Below, piece by piece: positions 1-7,467 of a stretch of 64,000 bases of DNA (position 1 is its first letter; every line of letters starts with the position of its first letter). Location: positions 1,250,001 through 1,314,000 of the forward strand of contig NZ_CP128650.1 of the NCBI RefSeq assembly GCF_030644225.1, in the 5' to 3' direction. Below the pieces are notes generated by a model. That model made no database searches. It saw nothing but the letters and a program-made list of their open reading frames with translations, and had not been told where the DNA came from. Made by a program: the position numbers and the translations under genes. The stretch comes from Selenomonas dianae. GTDB lineage: Bacteria > Bacillota > Negativicutes > Selenomonadales > Selenomonadaceae.

Positions 1-167
1 TGCGGCTTGTCGGCGTTCTCCGTGTCCTCGTTGATCGGCACCCATCCATCGTTAAAGCGCGTCACCTCCCCCGCCTCGTAGGCGCGCAGACTCTCTGCAT
101 AAAATGCTCGGCTGCACGCCCACTCAGGCGAAATCGCCGCAATTGCCTTTTCGAGCAGCGGTATCAT
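1..167 (-). CDS. Phage portal protein, lambda family, N-terminal 55 residues only
   Basis: The frame opens with ATG at 167 and runs off the left edge. Visible text includes ISPEWACSRAFY, then a YEAG segment and a WVPINED stretch, which fits the N-terminus of lambda gpB-type portals (an ISPEWA motif followed by an Arg/Tyr-rich helix). The start overlaps the stop of the gpW-like gene (ATGA), so translation is probably coupled. In the family this protein forms the dodecameric DNA channel of the head vertex. The position after terminase and gpW supports the call. The C-terminal part is not in the window. Confidence 0.78.
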   Translation of the reverse strand, partial: MIPLLEKAIAAISPEWACSRAFYAESLRAYEAGEVTRFNDGWVPINEDTENADKP

Positions 168-367
168 ATCCGCCCCATTTGGGCAAAGTACAGATCCCCG
201 CCATCACGGCGCGCAATCTCAGCTTTCAGCGTGCTTTCCCGTGCGTAGAGCGTCGCTAGATTCGCCTTTGTGAGCCGCCTGTTCGCGATCTGGTATTCCT
301 GCGCCCCTTCCTCAATCGCTCTGATTGCCTCCTGTACCCGCGCAAGTTGTGTTTCCAGTGTCTCCAA
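164..367 (-). CDS. gpW-like head-tail joining protein
   Basis: 67 residues, mostly helical and charged, with two long helices and the C-terminal ending QMGRI. Small proteins of this size between large terminase and portal are gpW-type head-completion proteins in lambda-like phages, which plug the portal after packaging so that tails can join. The start is TTG at 367, chosen because AAGGAGGT lies at the right distance upstream. The call rests on position, size and helix pattern; there is no diagnostic motif. Confidence 0.6.
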   Translation of the reverse strand: METLETQLARVQEAIRAIEEGAQEYQIANRRLTKANLATLYARESTLKAEIARRDGGDLYFAQMGRI

Positions 368-388
368 ATGGTCTCACCTCCTTTCATG

Positions 389-2203
389 TCAAAACCAATT
401 CTTCCCCGCGCCGATCCAGTTGCTTTCTTCATTCTCCTGCTCCTGTGCGCGTGTTTCCTGCTCCTGCTCCATAAGATACCGCACGCCGATGATCTCGGCG
501 GCGAGTGTGTTGTTTGTCTCGCAGTCGAGCAGGTGGTTCGCCGCGTGGGAGCTGATTTTTTCCCAGACAACGGAGACGCGCCCCTTCTTGTCGCGCTGCT
601 CTACTCTCTGCTCGGCGCAAATCTGATCGGCGTATTCGCGCTCAATGTCACGGTAGACGTTCCAGCTGCCATGCGCACCTGCGTCAATCGTCATGCGCGA
701 GGCGATGAAGTTCTTCATCTGGTTGGGGTCCATCGTGTAGAGACGCAAGCCAAAACCCGCCGCGCGCTTATCGAGGATGGTGACGTTATACCGCGATTTC
801 AACGGCACGCTTGCGCCTTTCGTCGGAATAAGCACATCCATATGACGCGCACAGAAGCTATACACCTCGTCCGTGTTATACCCGGAGTCGATGCACGCAA
901 GGTTGACGTTGCGTACAACGCCGTTCACATCGGCATAGTTCCGATTGATGACCGTCTCAAGGTCAGCCCACGTCTCCACGCGCCCCCAGTCAACAAGCCA
1001 CGAGGTCAGATGTGCGCCCCATGCACGCACGGCAAAGTAGAAATGATCGAGCTGCACGTCGATCCCGCAGGTGAGCAGCTGCGCCTCCTCGGGCATTTGC
1101 CCGCGCTCGTATGGCAGTGCCTTCTCCATGACCACATCGGATTTCATCTTGCTGCTCTTGTCCTCCCACGGCTCAGCAAGCCACGAGTTGATGAAGTTCA
1201 TGAGCAGCGCGGGTTCATCCTTGCTGGATATGAATTTCGCCGCAACGTCCCCGAAGGTCAGCCACGGCGAATAGAGAGAGTTCAGATGATAGGCGACCTT
1301 GTGCGCGCGCCCCTTGACCTTTACCTCGCCGCGCCATTCTCCCATGCGGAGCATAACGGGCTTGTGACGGTCGTCGATGGTCTCATGACAATGTCTGCAT
1401 TCGTAGTACGCCGCCATCCGCGCCTCAGTCTCATCCGCGCCCTCCGCCCATTTGATCTGAGGAAATTCGAGCGTCTGCATCTCCCCGCAATGTGGGCACG
1501 GGACAAAATAGCGGTATTGAATATCTGCCGTCTCCCATCCCTGCCATATATTCCCCGTCTTGAGCGTCGGCGTTGAGACCTTGACGATCTTGCGATTGTA
1601 GAACGTCTTTGTTCGTTCGGCGGCAAGCTCCAACGGCCCCGCCTCCGCGCCCGTCCATTTCGGGAACTTGTCAATCTCATCGAAGAAGATATAGCGCACG
1701 GGACGGCTTGAGAGTTCCGATGGGCTGTTTGCGCCGACGAGAGCGATATACATATTGCCAAGCGAGAGTTCGAGGTCTTTGCTCCCGTGCTCATCGAACT
1801 TTTCCGCAAGTGCAGGTGATAGCTTTATCATCGGCTGCAGACGTTTTTCACTCGTGAACTTTGCCAGCTTTTCCGACGGGTAGACAACGAGCATTGGCGC
1901 GGGGTCTTGTGCGATGGCATAGCCGATCATGTTCTGCTCAGCGGCGGTCTTTCCGAGCTGCGTCCCTGCGCAGAACGTGATTTCGTGAATGAAATCATCG
2001 TTGAACGCATCCATGACCGCCTTGAGATATGGTGTTTTTGATGTGTGCCACCGCCCCGGCGCGGCGCTGTCCAATTCGGACAGGATGCGGTATTTGTCCG
2101 CCCATTCGGAGACGGTGAGTTTATCAGGGGGACGTAATATCGTGAAGATTTCTTGAATATATGCGGGGAGCGCATTATTTCCTTTTTTTGCCATATATGC
2201 CAC
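389..2203 (-). CDS. Phage terminase large subunit, GpA family
   Basis: 604 residues. Motor ATPase plus nuclease that packages DNA into the prohead and cuts it. The ATPase part has GTQLGKT (about 80-86, Walker A-like) and YIFFDEID (about 171-178, Walker B with catalytic Glu). Two Cys pairs, CPHC (236-239) and CRHC (269-272), form a zinc-ribbon-like insert. The nuclease part begins near GIDVQLD (about 380), with the first metal-binding Asp. GpA-family enzymes are typical of cos phages. The start is GTG at 2203 or ATG at 2194; both overlap the small-subunit gene by 20-29 nt, so translation is probably coupled. Confidence 0.93.
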   Translation of the reverse strand: MAYMAKKGNNALPAYIQEIFTILRPPDKLTVSEWADKYRILSELDSAAPGRWHTSKTPYLKAVMDAFNDDFIHEITFCAGTQLGKTAAEQNMIGYAIAQDPAPMLVVYPSEKLAKFTSEKRLQPMIKLSPALAEKFDEHGSKDLELSLGNMYIALVGANSPSELSSRPVRYIFFDEIDKFPKWTGAEAGPLELAAERTKTFYNRKIVKVSTPTLKTGNIWQGWETADIQYRYFVPCPHCGEMQTLEFPQIKWAEGADETEARMAAYYECRHCHETIDDRHKPVMLRMGEWRGEVKVKGRAHKVAYHLNSLYSPWLTFGDVAAKFISSKDEPALLMNFINSWLAEPWEDKSSKMKSDVVMEKALPYERGQMPEEAQLLTCGIDVQLDHFYFAVRAWGAHLTSWLVDWGRVETWADLETVINRNYADVNGVVRNVNLACIDSGYNTDEVYSFCARHMDVLIPTKGASVPLKSRYNVTILDKRAAGFGLRLYTMDPNQMKNFIASRMTIDAGAHGSWNVYRDIEREYADQICAEQRVEQRDKKGRVSVVWEKISSHAANHLLDCETNNTLAAEIIGVRYLMEQEQETRAQEQENEESNWIGAGKNWF

Positions 2204-2666
2204 TCTTCGAAAGCTGTTCTAACGCCTCCCGTATACAGCTGTCAACGATTCCTTTCGCTGCCGTTGCGGTTTCTAAATCCATACTATCCAACTCAGCAGC
2301 AACCCGATGTCCAATCGCAAGAAGACTGTTCTTGAGTGAAACCAACGCTAGCGTAAGGTCATGTGATATTTGTTCAACGGATACGTATTTCCCTTCCTGC
2401 ACAGCAAGGCGGATTGCCTCCTGCTGCTTTTTGATCTCTTTCAAGTCCGCTTCTGCCTTCAGCTTGCGGACTTCGGGGGATTCTTTTCCCGCAAGCGCGT
2501 CCGTCTTATAACGCCACTCCATGACATCTTTGAGATTCCATTTCCCGCGCCCGGCTTTCGGTGCTCCATGCTTTGCCCAATCCGTCATAGTGTCGCGATG
2601 AACACCAAAAAATTCTGCCGCATCCTTCGTGCTATAAATAAATTTATTCGCATTTTCTTTTTGCAT
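2175..2666 (-). CDS. Phage terminase small subunit (Nu1-like)
   Basis: 163 residues. An N-terminal winged-helix/excisionase-type HTH (about residues 10-55, with AAEFFGVHRDTMTDW and WNLKDVMEWR) is followed by a long charged helix (about 65-95) and a C-terminal helical region that would bind the large subunit. This layout matches Nu1-type small terminases, which recognise the packaging site. It lies directly upstream of the GpA-type large subunit and overlaps it. A good Shine-Dalgarno (AAGGAGGCG) precedes ATG at 2666. Confidence 0.85.
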   Translation of the reverse strand: MQKENANKFIYSTKDAAEFFGVHRDTMTDWAKHGAPKAGRGKWNLKDVMEWRYKTDALAGKESPEVRKLKAEADLKEIKKQQEAIRLAVQEGKYVSVEQISHDLTLALVSLKNSLLAIGHRVAAELDSMDLETATAAKGIVDSCIREALEQLSKSGIYGKKRK

Positions 2667-2846
2667 GTTTTCGCCTCCTTCTTATCTTAATCTCATTTGA
2701 CGAATTGACGGATAATTTTTTTCGTTTTCACGCACACAAAAGCTGGGACTCGCAGACCCTCGTAGCCGCTTGCCCCTTGTAGTACCTGCAATGCCGGGGG
2801 GGTGTCCCCTTGAAAGAATCCACGCATGCGACGCTGTGAACGAGCC

Positions 2847-2960
2847 TTACCGTCTCTTCTCCTTATCGCTCTGCCTCTGTCTGCGTCCGCGCTGCTTCTG
2901 TGTCTGTGTCCTCTTCTTGCTCCATGCTCTGTGACAACGCAGATAGTCCTTGAGTGTCAC
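2847..2960 (-). CDS. Possible small, very basic phage protein
   Basis: 37 residues from GTG at 2960, with GGAGG about 6 nt upstream. The N-terminus MTLKDYLRCHRAW is followed by a tail made almost only of Lys, Arg, Gln and Ser. No family is recognised; DNA or RNA binding would fit the composition. It lies between the putative late regulator and the terminase genes. It could equally be a non-coding stretch, because length and composition alone do not prove translation. Confidence 0.28.
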   Translation of the reverse strand: MTLKDYLRCHRAWSKKRTQTQKQRGRRQRQSDKEKRR

Positions 2961-3107
2961 GCGTTCCACCTCCACAGTATGCATCAACACAATACAAAAA
3001 GGACACCGCCGCAGCTGTGCCCTCCGAGCGCTTCCCACAGTACCGCGCTCTATACCCTATAAAATTTATATCTCCCGCCAACGACCTATAAAAAATCGCC
3101 GAATTTT

Positions 3108-3163
3108 ACATCTCGCCCCACGAGAAAAGCCGCCTCGATTGAGACGGCTATTCCGTGAGATGT
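3108..3163 (-). terminator. Nested hairpin, probable terminator of the leftward early operon
   Basis: Inner stem AGCCGCCTC (3128-3136) / GAGACGGCT (3141-3149), one mismatch, loop GATT. On the minus strand it is followed by TTTTCTC. An outer pair ACATCTC (3108-3114) / GAGATGT (3157-3163) encloses it. It lies about 95 bp after the stop of the regulator gene at 3245, so it would end the early transcript before the packaging genes. Confidence 0.6.
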
Positions 3164-3244
3164 AGGAGGTACGGTAGCTTGAATTCATCTCCAAACTAAC
3201 CACAATAGCATTTTAGCACCGAAAAGAGCGTTTATGGGAGGTAT

Positions 3245-3751
3245 CTATTTAATTTTTTTCTGCTCAAGTTTTAGATATGCTTCGACAACACGGTCAATGA
3301 TATATCGCCACATATCCTTAAGCACAGCCTCACCAACGAAGAACTCCGAGTTGAGGAATCGCTCCCGCATCACCTCACAGTATATCATCTGCGTGCGCAC
3401 GAGCCACGCCTTACGTCCTCTGCCTGTCTTGTCGCGTGATGCCTTGCGCCGCGCATCCAGAAATATCCGCTTGCGCTCGGATAGTCCCCGCTCTACGAAC
3501 TCCACCGCACGCAGCCATGTATAGGCAGGATAGGTCTCGTCAAACTTCACACCACGCAGAGCCTCTGCCTCTGTTGGATGCCCCGGCAGATTCCCACCAC
3601 CGCCCTGTACGTTGTTCCCCCGTACATACTCCTCACGCTTTAGGCGATAGGCTTTCAGTTCCTCCGTATAGTTCAGCAGCATGGATTCTGCACGTTTCCG
3701 ATCCTCTCGAATTTCATCTGCCATCTGCAAGGCTACGTCATTCTCAAGCAA
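3245..3751 (-). CDS. Phage protein, probable late-gene transcription regulator (ArpU/RinA-like, tentative)
   Basis: 168 residues, all helical and charged, no membrane segment. The C-terminal half (ERGLSERKRIFLDARRKA, then a helix-rich region ending LKLEQKKIK) has the look of the sigma-like late regulators that sit just before terminase genes in Firmicutes phages. The position, last early gene and next to the packaging block, is the main argument. The start is TTG at 3751 because GGGAGG lies 7 nt upstream; an in-frame ATG at 3766 has none. A Gly-rich NNVQGGGGN stretch lies near residue 50. Family assignment is uncertain. Confidence 0.45.
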   Translation of the reverse strand: MLENDVALQMADEIREDRKRAESMLLNYTEELKAYRLKREEYVRGNNVQGGGGNLPGHPTEAEALRGVKFDETYPAYTWLRAVEFVERGLSERKRIFLDARRKASRDKTGRGRKAWLVRTQMIYCEVMRERFLNSEFFVGEAVLKDMWRYIIDRVVEAYLKLEQKKIK

Positions 3752-3842
3752 AGTATTTCCTCCCATCTCATCATTTTGTTACCGCCGCCAATATGTCCAT
3801 ACGCACCAAAAGAGCGGTACTGCGCCGCTCTTTTTCTGTCCC

Positions 3843-4235
3843 TCAAAACGGAATATCCTCATCCGGCACAACCGCCCCGGGGTACTCATCCGCACGTCCC
3901 GCACTGCCGCCCGCCGCGTCCCTTTTGCTGTCACAGAACTCCATGCTGCCAACAACAACCTCTGTCACATAGCGTTTCGTTCCGTCCTTCTCGTAGCTGC
4001 GCGTCTGGATGCGTCCCTCCACGGCGATCTTCTGTCCCTTTGAAACATACTGACTGATCACCTCGGCGAGCTTTTCCCATGCCACGCACGAGATAAAATC
4101 CGCCTGATGATTCCCGTCCGCGCTTCTACGCCTATCAATCGCCAGCGTAAACGAGGCGTAAGCCTTCCCCCCGCTCTGCGTATACTTTACATTCGGGTCT
4201 CGCGTCAGCCGCCCGATTCCTACAAAGTGGTTCAT
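3843..4235 (-). CDS. ssb: Single-stranded DNA-binding protein (phage SSB)
   Basis: 130 residues. OB-fold N-terminus starting MNHFVGIGRLTRDP, with FTLAIDRR, FISCVAWEKLAE and GQKIAVEGRIQTRSY in the usual SSB order (residues 1-105). A short Gly/Ala/Pro linker follows, and the C-terminus is acidic, DEDIPF, the tip that recruits other replication proteins. It covers ssDNA during phage replication and recombination. Its start overlaps the methylase stop (ATGA). Somewhat shorter than typical cellular SSB, as expected for a phage copy. Confidence 0.95.
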   Translation of the reverse strand: MNHFVGIGRLTRDPNVKYTQSGGKAYASFTLAIDRRRSADGNHQADFISCVAWEKLAEVISQYVSKGQKIAVEGRIQTRSYEKDGTKRYVTEVVVGSMEFCDSKRDAAGGSAGRADEYPGAVVPDEDIPF

Positions 4236-4678
4236 TTGGATTCCTCCTGAATTGTCTTCCGTGAGAACACCACAACAGCACTCGGAAACGGCGCACTGTT
4301 TTTTGCGCCGCCAAATTTCAAGCGCCCTCGGATAAATCGAAGGTCATTTGATTTCAGACAATAGTCCTGAAACCATCGTGTGTCCGTTCGTGCCGGCAGG
4401 AGGCATACAACCGTCGCCCTTCCTGTACGCCCCGCATGATAGGCTTTCTCCACCCATCGTCCGATCTGTCGTCCATACGGCGGATTCATGAAGCAGACAC
4501 CCTCCCACCTCATAGAAAGGCCGTCGTCTTTCGGCGTATAGTACCGCTCGCATTTGGCGTTCTCAGGCAATGCACAAACATCCAGATCGAACCCAAATTC
4601 CATATTCAGCTCATCGAAAAAATCCTGCGGGGTTTCCCAAAGATCTGTGTTGCTCGACATCATTCCCGCATGTATCAT
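4232..4678 (-). CDS. Phage DNA N-6-adenine methyltransferase (Dam type)
   Basis: 148 residues. Contains WETPQDFFDELN near the N-terminus, a DLDVCA segment and the catalytic motif NPPY (in FMNPPYGRQIG), all hallmarks of the short phage Dam family (phage_N6A). It should transfer a methyl group from S-adenosylmethionine to adenine N6, perhaps protecting phage DNA from host restriction or marking it for packaging. There is no separate target-recognition domain. AGGAGGTG precedes ATG at 4678. Translationally coupled to ssb. Confidence 0.88.
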   Translation of the reverse strand: MIHAGMMSSNTDLWETPQDFFDELNMEFGFDLDVCALPENAKCERYYTPKDDGLSMRWEGVCFMNPPYGRQIGRWVEKAYHAGRTGRATVVCLLPARTDTRWFQDYCLKSNDLRFIRGRLKFGGAKNSAPFPSAVVVFSRKTIQEESK

Positions 4679-4760
4679 TCCACACCTCCTGTTTCACAAA
4701 TCCTCCGTGACGCAAAACACAATCACCGCCACAAGAAGAACCGCCGCCGGAAAATCCACG

Positions 4761-5093
4761 TCACACCCGCAGAAACCCGCGCCGCATCGCGCTGTACTGT
4801 CCGTAACTTATGCCCAAAGCCCGCGCTGCTTGCACTGCATTCAAAAGCTCCTGCGGGTCTCTCCGAATGCGCTTCTCCGTTTTCTCAGGCGGTAAAAACT
4901 GTATGTCCTGTTCACGCTGTTTCTCACGTGCGGCCTTTCTGCACGATGGGCATATATGATATTTACTCTTCGTTTCAAACACCTGTCCGCACTGCGTACA
5001 AACTTTCTTTCCCGCTGTGCGGCATTCAGCACAGGTCTTTGCCCCGTATTTGCTTTCAAATGTGTTGCCGCATATACGGCACGCTTTTTTCAT
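4761..5093 (-). CDS. Small phage protein with two zinc-ribbon motifs
   Basis: 110 residues from ATG at 5093, which overlaps the antirepressor stop (ATGA). Two similar Cys4 units follow each other: CRICGNTFESKYGAKTCAEC and CTQCGQVFETKSKYHICPSC, each two CxxC pairs spaced 13-14 residues. A basic linker and a C-terminal helix (QELLNAVQAARALGISYGQYSAMRRG) follow. The tandem ribbon suggests nucleic-acid or protein binding. Similar short proteins are common in phage early regions without known function. Confidence 0.7.
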   Translation of the reverse strand: MKKACRICGNTFESKYGAKTCAECRTAGKKVCTQCGQVFETKSKYHICPSCRKAAREKQREQDIQFLPPEKTEKRIRRDPQELLNAVQAARALGISYGQYSAMRRGFLRV

Positions 5094-5830
5094 GTCGTTG
5101 CCTCCATTGCGAACTTGCCCACGAAATAGATCTGCCCTTTGCCCGTCGCCTTCGGTGTCTTGCTGATGGAGGTGTGCCCGTCCGAATGATTGACCGTCGT
5201 TTCCTTGATGACAAACAGTCCCATGTTCATAGCTCTCTGCGTCGGCATGTTGTAGTCCGTCCCTTGACGGCTCACCAGATACCCGTTCTTGCGCATCCAC
5301 TGAAAAAGCCGATTCTGCCCCATATCAACGCCGTTCTGCTTGATAATTTTGGCAAGTTCCCCGATGAGGATTGTCGTATGGCTTGCGCTCACTGAATCCG
5401 CAAAGAGGACCTTCGGGCGGTCACGCGCAATCTGCTCCGTCGCCTCTGCAAGCTGCGCCTGTACGCCGTCAAGCATCTTCTTCGAGAAGAGGAGTGCACG
5501 CGCCATGACCTTTTCGGGACTGTTCCATTCCTCCTCCACGCGGATAAAGTACAGACGCGCTTCCTTGCCCCTTTCGGTGCGCTGAAGCATCGCCAGCTCC
5601 TTTGCCATGGAGAGCGTCATGAGATGGTCGATGGAAGGTCGTCCCATCGCCTCATTGGTTTTACTCAAATTTGAGTAAAAGTCCACGCCCTCTGTAAATC
5701 CGTATTCACACATACGTGCGAACCAATCGTTATACCGCGTCTGCACCTCCAAGAACATGTGAAGCTGCCGCCCGCTGATCTTCACTTCCCCGTTCTCGTT
5801 ATCGAAAATCGGGGCGATTGCGTTTGTCAT
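5090..5830 (-). CDS. Phage antirepressor (AntA/AntB N-domain plus KilAC-type C-domain)
   Basis: 246 residues. The N-terminal AntA-like domain (about 10-95) contains VSGRQLHMFLE-like text, YNDWFARMCEYGF and the TMSMAKELAMLQRTE signature. The C-terminal ANT/KilAC-type domain (about 130-240) has GELAKIIKQNGVDMGQNRLFQWMRKNGYL. Such proteins inactivate phage repressors or otherwise push toward lytic growth. The window carries two XRE repressors that could be its targets. An SD lies in GGAGGAGAAG before ATG at 5830. Confidence 0.9.
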   Translation of the reverse strand: MTNAIAPIFDNENGEVKISGRQLHMFLEVQTRYNDWFARMCEYGFTEGVDFYSNLSKTNEAMGRPSIDHLMTLSMAKELAMLQRTERGKEARLYFIRVEEEWNSPEKVMARALLFSKKMLDGVQAQLAEATEQIARDRPKVLFADSVSASHTTILIGELAKIIKQNGVDMGQNRLFQWMRKNGYLVSRQGTDYNMPTQRAMNMGLFVIKETTVNHSDGHTSISKTPKATGKGQIYFVGKFAMEATT

Positions 5831-5899
5831 TTCTTCTCCTCCTTCATGCGCACAAACTCCTCAATCCGTACCGTTGTTCCGCTTCACCTTGTACGCCAT
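5827..5899 (-). pseudogene. Tiny phage gene broken by an apparent 5-bp deletion
   Basis: The frame starts with ATG at 5899, with GGGAGGTG upstream, and reads MAYKVKRNNGTD then stops. From there the next frame reads RIEEFVRMKEEKK up to a TGA overlapping the antirepressor start. Adding one copy of the 5-bp unit GTACG at the join would give a continuous 25-residue protein filling the gap exactly between both neighbours. The SD and the stop/start overlaps at both ends argue that this was a real gene. Function unknown. Confidence 0.5.
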
Positions 5900-6333
5900 C
5901 ACCGCACCTCCCGAAAGAAAATATCCTTCTTGCGCATCATGTGCAGGAACAACTTTTTCCGCAGCAGATAGTCCCGCGTCCGCATCCCCTTCACCTCGAT
6001 CACCTCGCTGTGTCCGTCGGCGTAGGTGACGAAAAAGTCCGCCGTGTAGGTGATGGGACGCTGCTTCTTTCCCGTGTTGTCCACGAACCCCGCAAGGAGC
6101 GTGTAGGTCGGTTGGAAGCCGATGCTCACGATCTCCCCCGCCCGTTTCTGTGCGAGCAGTTCCAGATACACCTCCGCCTCCCGCCTGCTGTCAAAGGTGC
6201 GCCCGCACACCGTTGTTTTCCGCGCATGGTACTTGTTCGGCTTTTTCCGCTGCGTATGCAGGAGACGCATCACATTCCCGACCGCCTCCCGTGCTGTCGG
6301 ATCGGGCTTCTTGCACGGTGTGTATTCGTCCAT
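5899..6333 (-). CDS. DUF1064 family phage protein, probable nuclease fold
   Basis: 144 residues. After a Lys-rich start come NKYHARKT, FDSRREAEVYLELL, then YTADFFVTYADGHSEVIEVKGMRT. The E...D...ExK pattern (Glu in the SRREAE helix, Asp in TADF, Glu-x-Lys in IEVKG) is the metal site of PD-(D/E)xK nucleases such as Holliday-junction resolvases. DUF1064 members sit in phage replication regions. ATG at 6333 is chosen over the in-frame TTG at 6351, because the TTG lies inside the AAGGAGGT that serves ATG 6333. Confidence 0.78.
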   Translation of the reverse strand: MDEYTPCKKPDPTAREAVGNVMRLLHTQRKKPNKYHARKTTVCGRTFDSRREAEVYLELLAQKRAGEIVSIGFQPTYTLLAGFVDNTGKKQRPITYTADFFVTYADGHSEVIEVKGMRTRDYLLRKKLFLHMMRKKDIFFREVR

Positions 6334-6347
6334 GTCGTTACCTCCTT

Positions 6348-7154
6348 TCAAACGCTGCTCTCGTCCATCCGCAGACCAAAGAGCGTAATCTGATCGTCAT
6401 TCTCTTGGATACGGTTATCCTCGCCCATCCACCAACGCATGACCTCTGCGCCTGTCTCCCACTGCGTCGGATATCCATCCGCCCGCCGCTTGTCGATCAT
6501 CCGCTGAAATGCCGCTTCGTATGCCTTTGCATACTGCGGCCAGCGGGCGGCATCTCTCCTCATCCCCGCCGTCCCCTGATAGGGACACATGATACACCCG
6601 AGACGTTTCTTTCCCTCGTCATAGAGCTTACAGTATGGCACATTGTAGGTATGTATATACTCCCACACGTCCGCATCCGACCAGTCGATGATCGGATGGA
6701 GGTATCGTCTCGTTTTGTGTCTGGTGCATGTCTCTGTCATCTGCCGCTTGGCTCGTTTGGCGGATTCTGCATGACGCACTCCGGTGACCACAAATCGCTT
6801 TGCTCCACCGCCTTCTTTGAGAACTTGGCAGCAGTAACGCATAAGTCTGGTTGGAGGCAAACGCTTTTCGACGATCAAGTCCCACATTGTCTTTTTGGGC
6901 TTGTTACGCCCTTCCCACGCCTCGGGGTATTTTTTACGAACGAACTGCACCAGTTCGGGCGGGTCAACCGTCGTGACGTTATAGTGCGCGTCGTATTTGA
7001 CACCCGCCCGCTTGCACAGGTCGAGAACTACACAGCTGTCCTTTCCGCCCGAGAATGCGACATAGTACCCTTCGGGCGGCTCATGGAGGCGTAGGCGGTT
7101 CATGGCAACGTTTACTTTGTCCACTTCACCGAAAATGGTCTGTTCTTTCAGCAC
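6348..7154 (-). CDS. Phage PP-loop ATPase of the PAPS reductase/DndC-like family
   Basis: 268 residues. The PP-loop SGGKDS is at residues 35-40, followed by the LDLC helix; RYCCQVLK, TGVRHAESAKR and PIIDWSDADVWEYI follow the usual PAPS-reductase order. The C-terminal part has GCIMCPYQ plus RWPQYAKAYE, seen in phage and DndC-like members but not in assimilatory CysH. It activates a substrate by adenylation; the true substrate is unknown. GTG at 7154 has AGGAGGTG upstream. A sulfate-assimilation role is unlikely in a phage early region; nucleic-acid modification is possible. Confidence 0.82.
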   Translation of the reverse strand: MLKEQTIFGEVDKVNVAMNRLRLHEPPEGYYVAFSGGKDSCVVLDLCKRAGVKYDAHYNVTTVDPPELVQFVRKKYPEAWEGRNKPKKTMWDLIVEKRLPPTRLMRYCCQVLKEGGGAKRFVVTGVRHAESAKRAKRQMTETCTRHKTRRYLHPIIDWSDADVWEYIHTYNVPYCKLYDEGKKRLGCIMCPYQGTAGMRRDAARWPQYAKAYEAAFQRMIDKRRADGYPTQWETGAEVMRWWMGEDNRIQENDDQITLFGLRMDESSV

Positions 7155-7166
7155 ATCGCCACCTCC

Positions 7167-7466
7167 TCAGAAGTACCCGCGATCCTTGTTCTTCTCGTTC
7201 ACCATCCGATGCAGGTCGCCGCGCTGTTTCTCATCGAAGCCGAGCACGTGAATCCATGAAACACATGTATGAATAACATTCGTGAGTTTTTCCGCAAGAC
7301 GCGCTTCATCATCGCGATCTACACAATCAAAGAACTGTTCAATGTATGCCACTTCTTTAATGACCTCATACACGCCCTTGCTCAGTTCCATCCCCCACGC
7401 TTCAGCATCTGCAACGTCGAACATGTCGTACGGCTGCGGCTTCGTCATGTCAATCTCCTGTGCCAT
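7167..7466 (-). CDS. MazG-like small phage protein (tentative)
   Basis: 99 residues, helical and acidic. The C-terminus NEKNKDRGYF is the conserved tail of MazG-like and related phage proteins, and the middle has Asp/Glu-rich helices (CVDRDDEARLAEKLTNVIHTCVSW split over two helices). MazG-family enzymes hydrolyse nucleoside triphosphates. The ExxE-12-ExxD metal motif of classical MazG is not clear here, so activity is not assured. One base separates it from the helicase loader upstream; AAGGAG precedes ATG at 7466. Confidence 0.5.
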   Translation of the reverse strand: MAQEIDMTKPQPYDMFDVADAEAWGMELSKGVYEVIKEVAYIEQFFDCVDRDDEARLAEKLTNVIHTCVSWIHVLGFDEKQRGDLHRMVNEKNKDRGYF

Positions 7467-7467
7467 C

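Larger units (their letters stand above)
2667..3244. other. Phage intergenic stretch upstream of the terminase genes; possible cos region
   Basis: 578 bp with no convincing large gene. It holds a G7 run with the dyad GGGG-TGT-CCCC at 2796-2809 just upstream of the small terminase gene, where cos sites sit in lambda-like phages. It also has a possible very basic small frame (2847-2960), two similar AT-rich segments starting CCTATAAAA near 3056 and 3086, and a hairpin terminator at 3128-3149. The cos idea is inference from position and GC-rich symmetry; no cut site can be shown from sequence. Confidence 0.4.

Noticed and set aside
347-1576. 409-codon open frame on the plus strand opposite the large terminase
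   Set aside because: It is the antisense shadow of a clearly conserved terminase; no SD and no recognisable protein text.
4694-4759. 21-codon hydrophobic frame from GTG between the zinc-ribbon and methylase genes
   Set aside because: No proper SD before the GTG and only 21 residues; cannot be separated from chance.
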